Source: Calendula officinalis
Taxonomy: Eukaryota; Streptophyta; Magnoliopsida; Asterales; Asteraceae
Assembly (NCBI GenBank): GCA_963853835.1
Contig: OY970824.1
Location: 71,310,372 to 71,374,371 of the forward strand
Direction: 5' to 3'
DNA: 64,000 bases
Shown here: in pieces, positions 11,346 through 24,161 of the stretch
Position numbering within the stretch: the first letter of the stretch is position 1
Layout: each line of letters begins with the position of its first letter
Position numbers and translations under genes: made by a program
Notes under the pieces: generated by a model
The model's database searches: none
What the model saw: the letters and a program-made list of their open reading frames with translations, nothing else
Told to the model about the DNA's origin: nothing

Positions 11346-13550
11346 GTTTTAGTTAAGAACCACCCCAAACCGCCCATGCTCACCCCTAACTGTTGGCACA
11401 GAGAGATCAATATATTGGAGGCGTCGGTTGGTGGCGTGGGTTTGGGGCCTTTGTGCCTTGGGGACGGGAAGGAGGAGATCGGTTGGTGAGTGAGGTCTAA
11501 ATGGGTATTTTGTGTGTGTATTTTGTAATGGTGAGTCTCAAAAAACTTAATGGAATAAGTATTGTTGACATGAGTATGTTAGTTTAATGTCGGTTGAAAT
11601 ATGACGCTGATTTGACAAAAACTGTCAGTGTCAATTTATATATGATTGGACCGATCTGATGCTTTTTCATGCTGTTAAAAATGATGCTTTACACCGAAAA
11701 TATAAATGAATATAACATTAACTATTGTTTTAGACACGTGACTCATCTTTCATTGGGTGAATTAAAAGTAAATATACTGAGTGCGAATAATACAAAATAT
11801 TTGTTAACCATTGGAAATATTATTACATTTTTTATTAAGAGAAATAATATTTCTTTCTATTTTGTCTTTCTATAAATAGTCTTACTTACTTTTAAAGTTG
11901 ACATGTGTAATTTATTAATTCTATTTTCTCATATCATATTTTAATTTTACCACTTGTTATGATCAAATAAGTATGATTATGAGTTGGAAGAAAAGATAGG
12001 AAAAACAGCATTACTCTTTTATTACAAGGGAGTGATTTTAACACTATAATTTTTAGTGCATCTATCACAAGTCACAACCATTGCTATACACAGTCATACA
12101 ATTAGCTATAAAACATATATTTTTTGGTGTATGACTTAAAAGTTGTGGTCCCAAAATCACTACCTTTATTAAATATATAGTTTAAGAGGAAAATGGAGGT
12201 GAAAAGATAGGTGACCCCTCATGTAGGACATGACGACTGTGGTTGTGAAAGGCATGGCGCCATACATGCAATACGTATTGGATAGTTGTAATAGTAACAG
12301 TAGAGTAGCAGTAAGTCTAGACAATCATAGTGTTGAAAAAGTGGACAATCACTGGAATTCAGGGAAAATCCAATCGCTTGGGACCAAAACCAACCCCCAT
12401 TTCACAGGGGGTGGTCACTCTGAAGCCTGGCTCCATCTCCTAACCTATATGATATCCATCACCTATCATCAACATGCCATCCCTCTTATTTTACTAATTT
12501 CAATTACAATTCATATTAAATTTGAATGTGTAATCCTAATTATCTCTAACATATTCATAGTTGATCATCATTTAGTAATAAATTAAACTCCTTTCGTTCA
12601 GAAAAATTATATTGGGGTCATTTTTAAGAACCTCAATTTCATAGAGGTCCTTATAACATTAATTAACTTATTACAATTATCACAATATTAACAAACTTTT
12701 CCCTTCTTCCTTTTGCTGTTTAAATAAAAAGATGCTTATAACAATTTTCACATTATTAATAAAACTTTTCGTGATCATAAGGTATACTTCGTAATTATCG
12801 CACATAAATCCATCAGTTACCTTGATTACACTACTGGTCAAAACAACATTTCTTCTCGTATAACATCTGGACATTATCGGTGGAATATCACATTACAATT
12901 TACAAAACTTCATGATTGGTCAATGGTCATGTATAAAAAAATGTTTTGTTTATTTTTTTACATTTATGTGCTCATTAACCAACTTCTTTTACTCATGAAT
13001 TATCTTTTGCATGAATATCACTAGTTATACCCATTCGACACTTTATAGATGAAGCATAACGCAAATCAACTAATTATGATTTCGGTCATTTTCTTATTGT
13101 TATATTTGTATAACTTTTTCTAGCATGTTGTTAGTTTTTATATTTCTTTAGCTTCTCTAGTTGGGGATGATGACATACCCGAAGATTCTTGCTAATTTTC
13201 CCAGTTGTTAAAAAAATTTATATGTGTGATTATTACCTCACATATGAAGCTCAATTTCTAAATCTTACTTAATGAAGCAACCCTTGGTAATACTAAACAC
13301 CAACCTGTTGTACATCGAGTTTTTTCCTTCTAATAGCACCATACCTTATATTTTTTGTACGATTCGTTAGTAGCCAATAAACTTTAACCTTACGAACAAC
13401 GGGTTTGGTTTTTATAGAGTTGATATCACATGTAAGCTTTAATACTTTATCTATTGATAACTTGGATACTCTCAAAATCAAACCAAAATAGAGACGATTA
13501 TATACTATAACAATAATGTATAAATTATAAAAATACATATACGATATTAT
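11346..13550. other. gene-free interval
   Basis: Several ORFs of 60-118 codons occur but none shows family motifs, splice-consistent extension or a coding-like base composition. The longest (12230-12586, 118 codons) remains unassigned. Confidence 0.45.
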
Positions 13551-13790
13551 GCCACTTAAATTAATGATTGCGGCCACTAGAAGAGATATTTGGGATATGA
13601 TCGCTACTTGGTGGAATATTCAACATAACATACCCACTAAATTTTTGGACATCTTTAAAATCTGGGATTGTATTTATGGATCGATGGTTTTCAAGAAATG
13701 TTTCGAGGCTGTTCTGATGTTATGTGGTTTATTTGGAGATACAGTAACGACATGACTTTCCAATCTTCCATGGGAGATAATGTAAAACTT
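13551..13790 (+). pseudogene. LINE reverse-transcriptase C-terminal fragment
   Basis: The frame at 13549 reads TRRDIWDMIATWWNI and continues to FKKCFEAV. A second frame of the same stretch then gives MWFIWRYSNDMTFQ. This order, with a Trp-rich segment and then a W-x-IWRYRND-like motif, is the tail of plant LINE polyproteins (the zf-RVT region after the reverse transcriptase). The switch between frames near 13715 shows a frameshift. Upstream reverse-transcriptase motifs and a poly-A tail are absent, so this is a short decayed remnant. Confidence 0.5.
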
Positions 13791-14152
13791 TATTCTTTTC
13801 TATAGATAAACATTAGAAATAAAACATTATTCCAAATTTGGTAGAATATTTGAGTAGCAATTCTTATATCACGTAAGTCATGTTCTTATTTCCTTTCTTT
13901 TCTAGCTTATTGCTAATTAATATATTTGCTGTAAAAATACATATCGCTTATATTTCAAAAAAATACAAAATTAGGATTAATATACTAAATTAAAAAAAAA
14001 AAGCAGCCCATCCCAAAGTCTCAACTACATATACATATCTCAAATAGTTTCAACATCAAAAACCAAAACCATATTCCTCACGCCTCTATTATCTCTCTCT
14101 TTTCATTCAGTGCCCCCACACACACAGTTTTCCCACGTTCAGAAACACACAC

Positions 14153-17100
14153 ATGTCCATAACTCATTTCTCTTCTAACCTACCAGAGTCACTCTGGTGG
14201 ACACAACACCATCACCAACACCCTCCATATCCTAATTACCCGATTATGGACGATTCAACCCCCAAAAGCTCCCACTTTTCTACCGACCACCACCGTCAAC
14301 CACCAACCTCCACTTTCAATTTCGACATTAACCACCACCAACATCAAGAATCCGACCAAGACTCCACCACCACCACTACCAACCAGCTCTCCAAAGAACC
14401 CATGTTCGAAAAACCATTAACTCCAAGCGACGTCGGAAAACTCAACCGTCTCGTCATTCCCAAACAACACGCCGAGAAATACTTCCCACTAGGCGGCGCT
14501 GACTCCGCCGACCAACAAAAAGGTTTGCTGTTGAGTTTCGAGGACGAGACCGGAAAGCCGTGGCGGTTCCGTTACTCTTATTGGAACAGTAGTCAAAGTT
14601 ACGTGTTGACTAAAGGATGGAGCCGTTACGTGAAGGAAAAGCGTTTGGATGCAGGCGACGTCGTTTTGTTTGAACGGCATAGGTTTGACGGTGACCGGTT
14701 GTTTATTGGGTGGCGACGGAGACCTGTAGCTGCCGTGCCGGTGCACGATAGTATTGCGATGCCTCCGGCAGCTGGTGCGCAGAATAACGGGTGGACCACT
14801 AGAGTGTTCTATGATGCGCAGTATAATTATCCTTCGCACCACCTACCTCTATCTCTTCTTCAACCATATCAACCAGCTGACTGTCTCCATGCAGGTAATT
14901 ATTATTTTATTTTATCTTAATTTCCCCTGATTTTGATTCCTGTATACGTGTGCATTTTCATATTTAAATTATGAACCATCACACTTCCCCATCAAGATTT
15001 TTGGAGTTCAGCACATAATTACTCTCCTTTAAGAAAAATTCGCATTTTATTACAATAAATTTGAAAATATTATATTTAGCATTTCTTAACCAAAAGATAA
15101 TAACTTTTATTCACAAAATAATGTTATGATTTTAGTTCGTGCTCACATCTATTTTTCCTTCTATTATCCTTGGACTTATTTTCTTATAAGTTTTTATATA
15201 TTTTTTAAACTTATCTTCTAAATATATTTAAAAAAATGTTTTTTTTAAATCAATTTCTACCTTTAATAATTTAAACCAGCAAAGAACTTTTTTTGAGATC
15301 TGGATATTATTAAATTACCTTAATTCGGGAAATCGTATCTATTATTATTTATAGAAAGAAGGAAAACCAAATAAAATGAGTCATTTTTTTGTTTTTATGT
15401 GATCTACAAGTTATTGATATTTAAAAGAAAGATGAATTGGGAGAAAACAAATTAAGAATATATTTTAATTTAATAACTTAATTAAACACTAATAAAATAT
15501 TTATTGGGAATGCAGGAGGTATAAATGATAATGTGGAAAGCAACCAAAGAGATATGGTGGCTGGTAGTGGGAACCCAAGGAGTGTACGACTGTTTGGTGT
15601 GAACCTTGAATGCCCACATGATTCTGAGCCATCCACCCCAGATGGTTCGAGCCAGGGGACTACCGGTCAACCCCACTACCAATATTACTCAAATTCCAAC
15701 AATATGGACATGGTACGTGTACATTCTTTTTCATATTTCTCATATTAATACTTTTATTTTTTTGGATCGAGAATTAATTTTAAGCATCTTTAGAGTATAA
15801 TTATTACAACTTTTATTTCTATAATTAAAGTAATTTTGTATGTATATATATAGATATATAGGCATGTAATCAAACGAATGTATCTAACGAAATATAACTT
15901 TATGATTAATCAATTGAAACATAATTTGAATTTGAATGGACATTTCCCAAATATATAGTAACTTAAATTCAAACTTTAGTCAAGTAGATTTAATAGTGTA
16001 AGTACTATATAGTTCCACTTTGATAATAAGAGTCAACTTTTGATTATTTTTAAAAGTGCACAATGAATATTGATCTTTTTTTAGTTTTGTAACTGCACAT
16101 TTGTATCTTAAGACTACCTTTATTGCTTAATTAGTTAATCGGTAGTTTGATAAACTAATCTGTAAATTTTGAGTTCAAACCAAATATTTTTCGAGCATCA
16201 AAGAAATGTTAAAAAAACTAGCGAAAGTTTGAGGAAAACACCACAAATATTAACACCACTAAAAACCTTTAGACTCGAACCCTACTCTAAATAAAAGCGC
16301 CATACTGTTCGAACCAAATTTTAAAGCAGAGTTTATAAGATTATATTTGATACTATAAAATTTTATATTGATAGGTATCTTTGGGTAAACTAAAATATTA
16401 CTAATGGATGTTTTTATGGTAGAAAGTATTCGATTTACTAATAAAATTAAGTTAAAAGATGTGAGAGTCGTCAGTAATGATTTTGCTGCCTCCTCAAATG
16501 AAGCATATATATTTTATCTGTTTAATTAATTAATCTTACTTAGACTTAGTCAACCTCCCTTAAGTGTCATGTAAAGTCATCTATTATATTAATATGATCT
16601 ATTATCTTAAGTACATGCATAGTTACAAAGTTAAGTTACGCAGCTAGTGCAAACAGTTATTAAAATAATGCTTTTAATATTTGTACAAAAGTACGCCAAA
16701 TCTTTCCTTTATGATCAAGAACATAACCACTACGATCTTTATTTAATATACTTTAGGGTTGATTATGTTTTAATTAATTCTTCAAGTTTAAGTGACTTGG
16801 AGCGCATAATTTAACACTTAAACTCTTAATTTTGTCAATGACTACATAACTTTTTGTTAACTTCGGGGTACAATCACTGGAAAAAAAAAATCGAAAATAT
16901 AATTTTTGTTTTAAACGAGAATTTTATGTTTAGTAAGTGTAATTTAATGTGTATGCTTAACATGTTAGAAAGACTCAAAAAAAAAAATATTTGAAACTTA
17001 TATCGATTAATTCAATACCCACATGACCAAAATCTTGAAGGAAGGAGCTGTGTGAATGCATATAAAGAAACTGCAGGTTGTGGTCCAATATTTTGACTTT

Positions 17101-17672
17101 AATTACATCAAATGGAAACCAAACCAAAACCAAACTCTTTTTAGTTACTACTTTGGTTAGCTTCCAACTCTTGCATGTGTATTTTATTCTCCCATGATCG
17201 ATACGTTTATATTTTGATTCTTTTTTGTAAAAAGCATAGCCGTATAAACAGTGTACCCAATATTTAAAATCACATATAATTTCGAGATATATACTTTATA
17301 ACTAAAGGAAACACTTTTAATGATGTTATTTAAAATATTAGTTGCTCTTTGCTCTTTGATCTTTATTAACTATATTATCAAACATTTCAGCATCATATAA
17401 ATATATTGGTGTGAATTTGGTCACCACTACAAATATTTGATCATATGTTTAGTCTAGATAAAAAAAACTTGGTGTGACGTTAATGAGACATTAATGACTA
17501 AATCCATTACGCTTAATCTTAGCCTGACTAAATAATAAATATTTTTATGTTTTCTCTTCTTGAATGATGCTATTTAAAATGCTATATAAAATAATATTGA
17601 TTCTAAGTGTGTGTATGTTTGTAACAGAACATCAATTTCAGCCAGATGAGGTACCACCGCCATCAAGGATAA
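14153..17672 (+). CDS. NGATHA-like B3-domain transcription factor
   Basis: Proposed CDS join(14153..14894,15516..15712,17628..17672), 327 aa, nuclear DNA-binding regulator. Residues 1-80 are low-complexity (His, Pro, Thr). A B3 domain spans about 86-189, from EKPLTPSDVGKLNRLVIPK through YWNSSQSYVLTKGWSRYVKE to FIGWRRR, all near-invariant in the RAV/NGATHA branch. There is no AP2 domain, which separates it from RAV1/2. Exon 2 encodes RLFGVNLEC (272-280), the RLFGV-type repression motif conserved in NGATHA proteins. In Arabidopsis these control style and leaf-margin growth. Donor and acceptor phases agree (CAG|GTAATT to TGCAG; ATG|GTACGT to AACAG). The 14-codon last exon is the least certain part. 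Without that splice the frame stops at 15748. The 5' leader is CT-rich. Confidence 0.88.
14895..15515 (+). other. NGATHA-like intron 1
   Basis: 621 bp, GTAATT...TGCAG, AT-rich. Exon 1 leaves one base that exon 2 completes to a Gly codon, keeping the frame. No transposon is recognisable inside. Confidence 0.8.
15713..17627 (+). other. proposed 1.9-kb intron 2 of the NGATHA-like gene
   Basis: Bounded by GTACGT and a T-rich AACAG acceptor. Contains a plus-strand tRNA-like stretch near 16118-16190 and otherwise non-coding AT-rich DNA. Confidence 0.55.
16118..16190 (+). repeat. tRNA-like SINE remnant in the NGATHA-like intron
   Basis: Box A-like TTAGTTAATCGGTAG is followed about 40 bases later by box B-like GAGTTCAAACC on the plus strand. 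No ends or target duplication were identified, so this is tentative. Confidence 0.3.
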
Positions 17673-18345
17673 GATCTGAGGAATGTGACATGTATTGGAT
17701 TTCTCAATTTTGTCAACAAACAAACAACCTACACACCATTGAATGCATGCATTTCTGCCCAAAAACGTGGAGAAATAACATTTAACCCCACCCCCCCTAA
17801 AAATTAGTACATAAAAACAAAAACAAAACAAAACAAAAAAATTGAAACATGATACCAACAAATGTCATGAGCCATGGATATTTGTGGAGGCAAGAATTCA
17901 CAACAGCAATTAAAAAATGGAAGAGGAAGGGTAGAAAGGGAAATACAGGGGGCCCATTTAGGTAATTGGGCAACTGTTGTGATTCTGTATGATAGATTTT
18001 TTGCGGTAATACTATTACTTGATGATTGTACTATTCTGCCCTCTGCTGCTGTTGCAGTATGCATGAAATCAATATCACTGATTCCAATTTCATGTTCTTA
18101 TGTATCCAATTCTAATTTTAATATATTTACTTTCATTTCACATCTTGTTCTTACTCTGTTTTTTTTCTTTCTTAATTTGAATTGTATTGATATTTAATAT
18201 TATGTTTATAATTAAAATAGAATGCATCTCATTTAAGTGTATTTAAATGTTCAAATGTTTCGAAATCTCTTATCATAAAGGCGAGTATCTGACCTTGAGT
18301 TGTTGCGTGCTTCCAATATTAAAAAACACACTAAACTACTACTAA
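17673..18345. other. 3' flank of the NGATHA-like gene
   Basis: Probably 3' untranslated and intergenic sequence. It has an (A)4-5C-rich run at 17815-17840. Overlapping ORFs on both strands near 17800-18190 show no family features. Confidence 0.45.
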
Positions 18346-18542
18346 ATTTACATAGATTAATGGTATTTAGACCTACCATTTAGACCTACTCATAGGCCTA
18401 CTCATTAGATGAAGACACGTGTCAAAATCAAGGGATAATATTAGGAGAGAGAATTAGTGGGATACACATGTCAACCTATCAAGTGGGTAGGCCTATGAGT
18501 ATGTCTAAATGGTAGGACTAAATATCATTTCTCATTTACATA
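18346..18542. mobile_element. Mutator-like MITE with 9-bp TSD
   Basis: The element is 18355-18533 (179 bp) between perfect 9-bp direct repeats ATTTACATA (18346-18354, 18534-18542). Terminal inverted repeats of about 50 bp begin GATTAATGGTATTTAG on the left and, read inward from the right, GAGAAATGATATTTAG. Both arms share CCTACCATTTAGAC and TACTCATAGGCCTAC. A 9-bp target duplication with long terminal inverted repeats points to the Mutator superfamily. It has no coding capacity. Confidence 0.88.
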
Positions 18543-19726
18543 ATATTGTCAAATGACAAAAATACTTTTTCATGTATAAAGTATGTGATTATTTTTTACC
18601 GTTAATTAATGTTATTAATAGTTGAGATTAATTCTGTAGGATTATTAAAAAAAACTATGACTAACTTGGAATAAACCAACAGGTACAAACAAAAACTAGA
18701 TAAATTCACTTTAAGTAGAGTGATTGAATGGGTGATAAACACACGGCCGTCCTTGGGTATGGGTGTCAAGGGCAGTCGCCTAGGGCCCGTAAAATTTAGG
18801 CGCCTACTTTCGGAAAAATCAACCCATGTATATATATGTGTAAACTCATTTAAATCAATGTAAGTCTAACGGAATATTGAAAATAAACAGACTACAAGGT
18901 TAAATCCGGACATTTAATTTGGAGATTGGGGTGTCACTTGTGATTTGGCGGATACTTTTAAGTTATTTGGAAAAAAATTACTTTAGAGGGTCCCATTTTT
19001 ATAATTTTGTCCGGGTCCCAAAAACTTATTGGACCGGCACTGGATAAACAATGGGTTAATGGGCTCCTAATGAGTGGGCTTGTGTATGGCTTTCTTTATT
19101 ATGTAGGGATGGGCTGTAGAAATGACCAGACATATTTTGTAGGGATAGTACTCGTAATATATACGGAGTATTTTCTTTTTATGAAAGAAACATAAACAGA
19201 AGACATTTTTTGTTCATTTTAATAAATTTTAGGAATATAAACAATTCGTCATGAACTTATCTATTTGCCGATTGTCCCAAAGGCGTGTTTGGAAGGACTT
19301 ATTTATACGGATTATACCGCTTATAGGCTTTAAAATTTATTTAAGTTTAATAAATATTTTTAAGTGTTCCCAAACAACCCAAACATTTATGAGTCTTTAG
19401 TGAGTAGAATAATACTGTACATAGTTTTCTGAAAAACGATACACAAAAATATATAATGGGCTGCACGTTGAGGACATAAAAGGCAGCACGTTGAGGACAA
19501 ATAATATTCCAAATTATTTGCCAATAAAAGAAATACTCAAAATTATCATCTAAAAGATAAAGAAAATTCTGAATAGATGTCTGTATATTCTCAATTTCAC
19601 ATACGAGGTCATGTACTTCAACGAAAATTGTAATTTGTTTACTCAACTTGATATCAAGCAGATACGTAAAGTGTTAAAAGAAGATATATTTTGAATAGAA
19701 ACGGGAAAAAGGGAGAGTATAAGAAT
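18543..19726. other. gene-free interval
   Basis: No supported gene. ORFs at 19007 and 19347 are short and featureless. A GTGTTTGGAA...TTCCCAAACA pair near 19287-19378 hints at another small inverted-repeat element, but its ends were not resolved. Confidence 0.4.
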
Positions 19727-20358
19727 ATGTTTGTTAGTCCCGTGATAAGTGAATTTCTGCACTTATACGCTTTCACTGATCAAATAAAATGATAAATGGT
19801 AACACTCAACACTTTTTAAACTGCTTGCATGTGATAGACAATAACAAATATCATATAAGACAAGTTTGTGATCAACAAATGATCAAGCACAAGACCAGAC
19901 ACATTCGGTACAGAGATTCAATTCTCAAATCAAGTAACAGAAGGTTAACTGGTTGTTTACACTCTGCTCAAAGAGATAAGGTCCGGAGTAATTTTAGCAG
20001 CGTGTAAACTTGTTGGGTGCACACTTGAATCAATCGACTAAGTCCTCAATTTATATCATTGGGAAACGTAGAGCCAAAGGAATAATCGATCGATTCCACG
20101 TGTGAGAATTCCATTGGTGCAGAGGATATTTCATGGGACGAGCACGACTAACGGAATTCTGACAGTACTATCTGTCGTCTTGTGATCGCTGATATCTTCT
20201 AGAAGATTTGCAAGACAATCCCTTTGTCAGCGATCACAGTAACTTGTGCTTTACGTGTGTCTTTTTGTGACACTGAAACTTCCAGTCTGTGTACACTTCT
20301 GGTGGCCATGAGTCTTCAGATACTCATGCTTCTTTAGTTGGCCTTCAGCTTCAGTGAC

Positions 20359-22006
20359 TGTAACACCTCAATTTTTAAAACACCTTTTAAATCATATTTT
20401 TAAATAAAAATATTACAAGTCCAACATTTCCAAAATACGGTTTAACAAAAACCAAAAAGAGTTTATCAGAGTATTAAAACCGGTGTTACAATGCAATATC
20501 ATAACCATAGGATAAACGAGAACTACCTACGAGCTCTCGAGCTAATCAACACAAGGCCACTTCTAACGCGACCCTCTAATCCATCGATCCTGAATCCTGA
20601 GTACATAGCCAAAAACAAAGTAGTACGTGAGACAAAATAGTCTCGTGGGATACATGGGTTTTAGACCCGATAAACAATTAGTCATATAATATCATTTAAT
20701 CTTAAAATAATATTACTAAGTTTGTTTTGGGTCACTTTATCACTTTCATCATTGGCCAATGTCAAGATAATCGGAATGCCTCCAATCTATCAAGACCATC
20801 ATACCCACGGTAACCGGAATGCCTCCAATCTACCGGGACTCATAGGTATTGGGTAATCGGAATGCCTCCAATCTACCACTAACCTTAAGGTACCGTAGTA
20901 ACCGGAATGCCTCCAATCTACTACGGCCCTAGGGACATCATCATCATCATCATTATTACTTATCTTTTATCGTTATGAGCTCATGGCTCCATCATTTCTC
21001 AGTCAATCAATCATTTCGTTGTCAAACAAGCAATTCATCATAAATCACATAAATGACTAAATTACTTAAAGACTCGACAAAATCATTAGATCATAAAAAC
21101 ATTTACTAGCTATGTACCCAGTTTAAAAGTCACATGTACTCACCTTAGCCAAGCTAACTCCAAATCGTGTCTATCAACACGAATCCTTGCTTTCCAACTT
21201 GTGAAATGTCACCAATCTTTAGGTCTTCTTGACCTATCACCCATATCATCATAAAATCTAGTTATTATCCATAACTAGCTACCAATAAACCCATAACAAC
21301 ATTCTTGGCCACCAAGTTCATCCAACTTGGTGAAACCCCAAAACCCTAACTCCAGATTTCCATCAATAAACCCAAATCCAACTTGTACACATCATTTACA
21401 AGCTTACTATGAGTGTTATACACCCATGATTAGTCATCTTCCCCAAAGATGACATGAATGATTCCCCAAACCACCATTTCTACCCAAACAAAGTTCTTAA
21501 CTAGATAGATAACATCAACAATCAAGAAATCTTACCTTTGATGTTTAGATCTTCAAGATGGTGAAGATTTGATCTCAAGAACACCAAGATCGCCCCCTTT
21601 CTCTCTCTAAAACGGCTGCACAAGAGTTTGGTGGAAAATGAAGAAACCCTAGCTCAAACCCGATTTATTGCTGCCCGACCAGACTTCGCGGCGCGAACTA
21701 AGTTCGCGTCGCTAACTCTGCATATCGTACGCATACTTAGCGATCGCTAACTCAACGCGAACTACTTCGCGACCCAAAGCCAAACTACCTGGCCCGACTT
21801 CCCGATCGTTACCACTAGTTCGCGTCGCGAACTTTCCAAAGCAGCAGGGCTGCACTTTTCAACTTTATCTCGACCCGGTTTCGCCCATAACTTCCTCGTA
21901 CGATGTCCAAATGACACGAAACCAATTCCTACGTGTTTTAAACGATTTATCCTTATTTATCATATTTTTCCCATAATTTATTTTATTCAAATTTCGGGTC
22001 GTTACA
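20359..22006 (-). repeat. 3' LTR of the LARD
   Basis: 1,648 bp, TGTAAC...GTTACA, polypurine tract on its internal side. It carries four copies of the CGGAATGCCTCCAATCT stem-loop and, near 21690-21840, a GC-richer stretch with many CGCGAA/TTCGCG motifs. Confidence 0.93.
20766..20926 (-). repeat. four stem-loops with a conserved 17-nt core (3' LTR copy)
   Basis: Core (plus strand) AYCGGAATGCCTCCAATC at 20766-20791, 20808-20835, 20852-20877 and 20893-20926. Each is bracketed by a different complementary pair: GATA/TATC, CGGTA/TACCG, GGTA/TACC and CCGTAGTA/TACTACGG. In the transcribed (minus) sense the core itself folds as ATTGGA-GGCAT-TCCGAT or TCCGGT, using G-T wobbles that fail on the plus strand. 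That favours an RNA structure. Confidence 0.8.
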
Positions 22007-23195
22007 ACTATCCACCCCTTAAAAGGATTCCGTCCTCGGAATCAACTCAAGGATTTCCAATCCTCATTCCACTTCCCAATTTATGATTCAATAATACTTA
22101 TGCATTTAATCGCCCACTCGACCCGTTATACCCAAACGGGCCAAATATCCAAACTTGAGTTCCTAATACCCGAACGGGTCAAAATTTCACAATCTGACCT
22201 TAACCTTTCTCATCATTTAACCAAACTCCTTACTCCCATTGGGATTATATGACCCAATCATTACTAATGACCATTTGACCATAATGATAGTCAACCCCTC
22301 GCTTTGACCAAATTGTCAACATTGTCCCAACTTTGACTTAAGCACAAGTCAACCATATCTTGACAATTTCTTACCCACTAGTGGTTCCATTAATCATCAA
22401 TTCCTTAACAATCGACTTTACATTCATGGTCCGACAACAATCATACCCGATTCCTAAATTCAACCCGAAGTACCCAGCGGTCGAAGTCGTACTCTTTGAC
22501 TACTATTATTTCCATTAATCCATTAACCACTATTATACCCATGTAGATGGTATATTATGCCTTTACCCTTGGCTAACCATTTTAAACGAAAGTCAAAACC
22601 CAATTTTGACTAAAGTCATCAATCTACTAGTTGACTAACCTTGACTTAATGAATAAGGTCAACTTACCTTGCTAAATTCCACATATTCTTTATTACTAAG
22701 GCATCGCTTCCCAAGCTTTTCATTCCCGATTTCCTATTTAGATTTCCTTTCTCAATTGTTCCCTTTTTTCTTCGATTTCGATTTCCACAATCGATTAACA
22801 ACTTCCATTTAAATCAATACCAAATCTCTATTACTTTTTAACTTTCATCCAATTACTTATACCTTTTATAATTTCCTTCAAGCATCCTCATACCATACTT
22901 GGATTTCCCGATTACCGGCTCTAGAGCCTCAATCATATCCAATTGTGGCCTAACCACCCGATATACATCTTTCACCACTCATTGGTTGCTAACCACTGTG
23001 CTTTCTAAAGCATTCCTTTTTCATGAACCATTAACTTGTAGGTATCCCCTACCCATACTCTTACTTAAACACGACCCGCGTTTTCAACACAATTTCTCAT
23101 TTTCCATAAAATTATAATGATAATTAACCATAAAGTTCTACATACAACAGATATAACCTCACCTTCCTGATACATCAAATCATACTTAACTATGC

Positions 23196-23275
23196 CACTG
23201 AGATGATCGGAAAGCCTCCAATCCATCAGTGCCCAAACTGTCACAATGATCGGGAAGCCTCCAATCCAAAGTGAC
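23196..23275 (-). repeat. two internal copies of the LARD stem-loop
   Basis: Variants ATCGGAAAGCCTCCAATCC (23196-23231, arms CACTGAGATG/CATCAGTG) and ATCGGGAAGCCTCCAATCC (23240-23275, arms GTCAC/GTGAC). The arms differ from those in the LTR but remain complementary. Confidence 0.7.
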
Positions 23276-24135
23276 TCATACAAAACTATTCCGTCTTGCA
23301 TACAATTCATGTATGCATTTTTTTTACACTTAGCATCATGCTATCATTTCCTTTCACAAATTTACTTTCAATTTTTCCTATACTTACACATCATACCACA
23401 CGGTATACACATAATCATTTCTAGTGCTTCCCACCAATCAACTCAATTATCAACCGTCCTTATTCGATCCATTCTATTATTACTAAAACTTCTAACTTTT
23501 CTTTCACCCGGTCATCATGAGTCAACCAATCACAAACTGATAAATCTTGACTTTTGCATAAAGTCAACCATACTTCTCCCAACTAACAATTTCTCTACTC
23601 ACGAGGTACTACCCGCAATTTACCGCCTGTTTTACTCATCATTATTTCCTTAATAATTGTTCCCGTCTCCTTTTTACTTAAGGCCCTCCCCAAATAATCC
23701 GAGAGTCGCACCTTTACTTAAAGGTCACACTAACATTTACCGTTTCTTGACCTTCATTTGGTCACTCATACTATCACTTAGTATTCCTTCAACCATCTTT
23801 GTACCCCACCGATCAACTTCATAACTTTTTATTCTCAAACATCGGTATTAGATCCTCTACTGCAACACATTCTACAATTTTTCACGAAATTTTACCATAT
23901 CTTGGTTACCAAGTAATAAATTGGTGTCTAGGAGTTCTCTTTCCTCATATTCTATAAACCGTAGGCATCTCCTACCCATACATGACCTAATGCAACCCGC
24001 ACCAGCAAACCAACTTCTTATATAACACGTAGAACTATAACAATACAAATCAACCACATGGTCCTACATTCATCTCATTAATACATAAACATTATCATAC
24101 GGACATAACAATCCGTAATTCAACTATCACATCAA

Positions 24136-24161
24136 GATGACTGGAAAGCCTCCAATCCATC
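24136..24161 (-). repeat. third internal copy of the LARD stem-loop
   Basis: Variant ACTGGAAAGCCTCCAATC with arms GATG/CATC. In the sense strand a wobble pair of other copies becomes a Watson-Crick T-A pair (ATTGGA...TCCAGT). Weaker relatives follow at about 24172-24204. Confidence 0.6.

Noticed and set aside
17804..18197. Overlapping ORFs of 86-107 codons downstream of the NGATHA-like gene
   Set aside because: Opposite-strand overlap, low-complexity ends, no domain and no splice support; more likely 3' flank.
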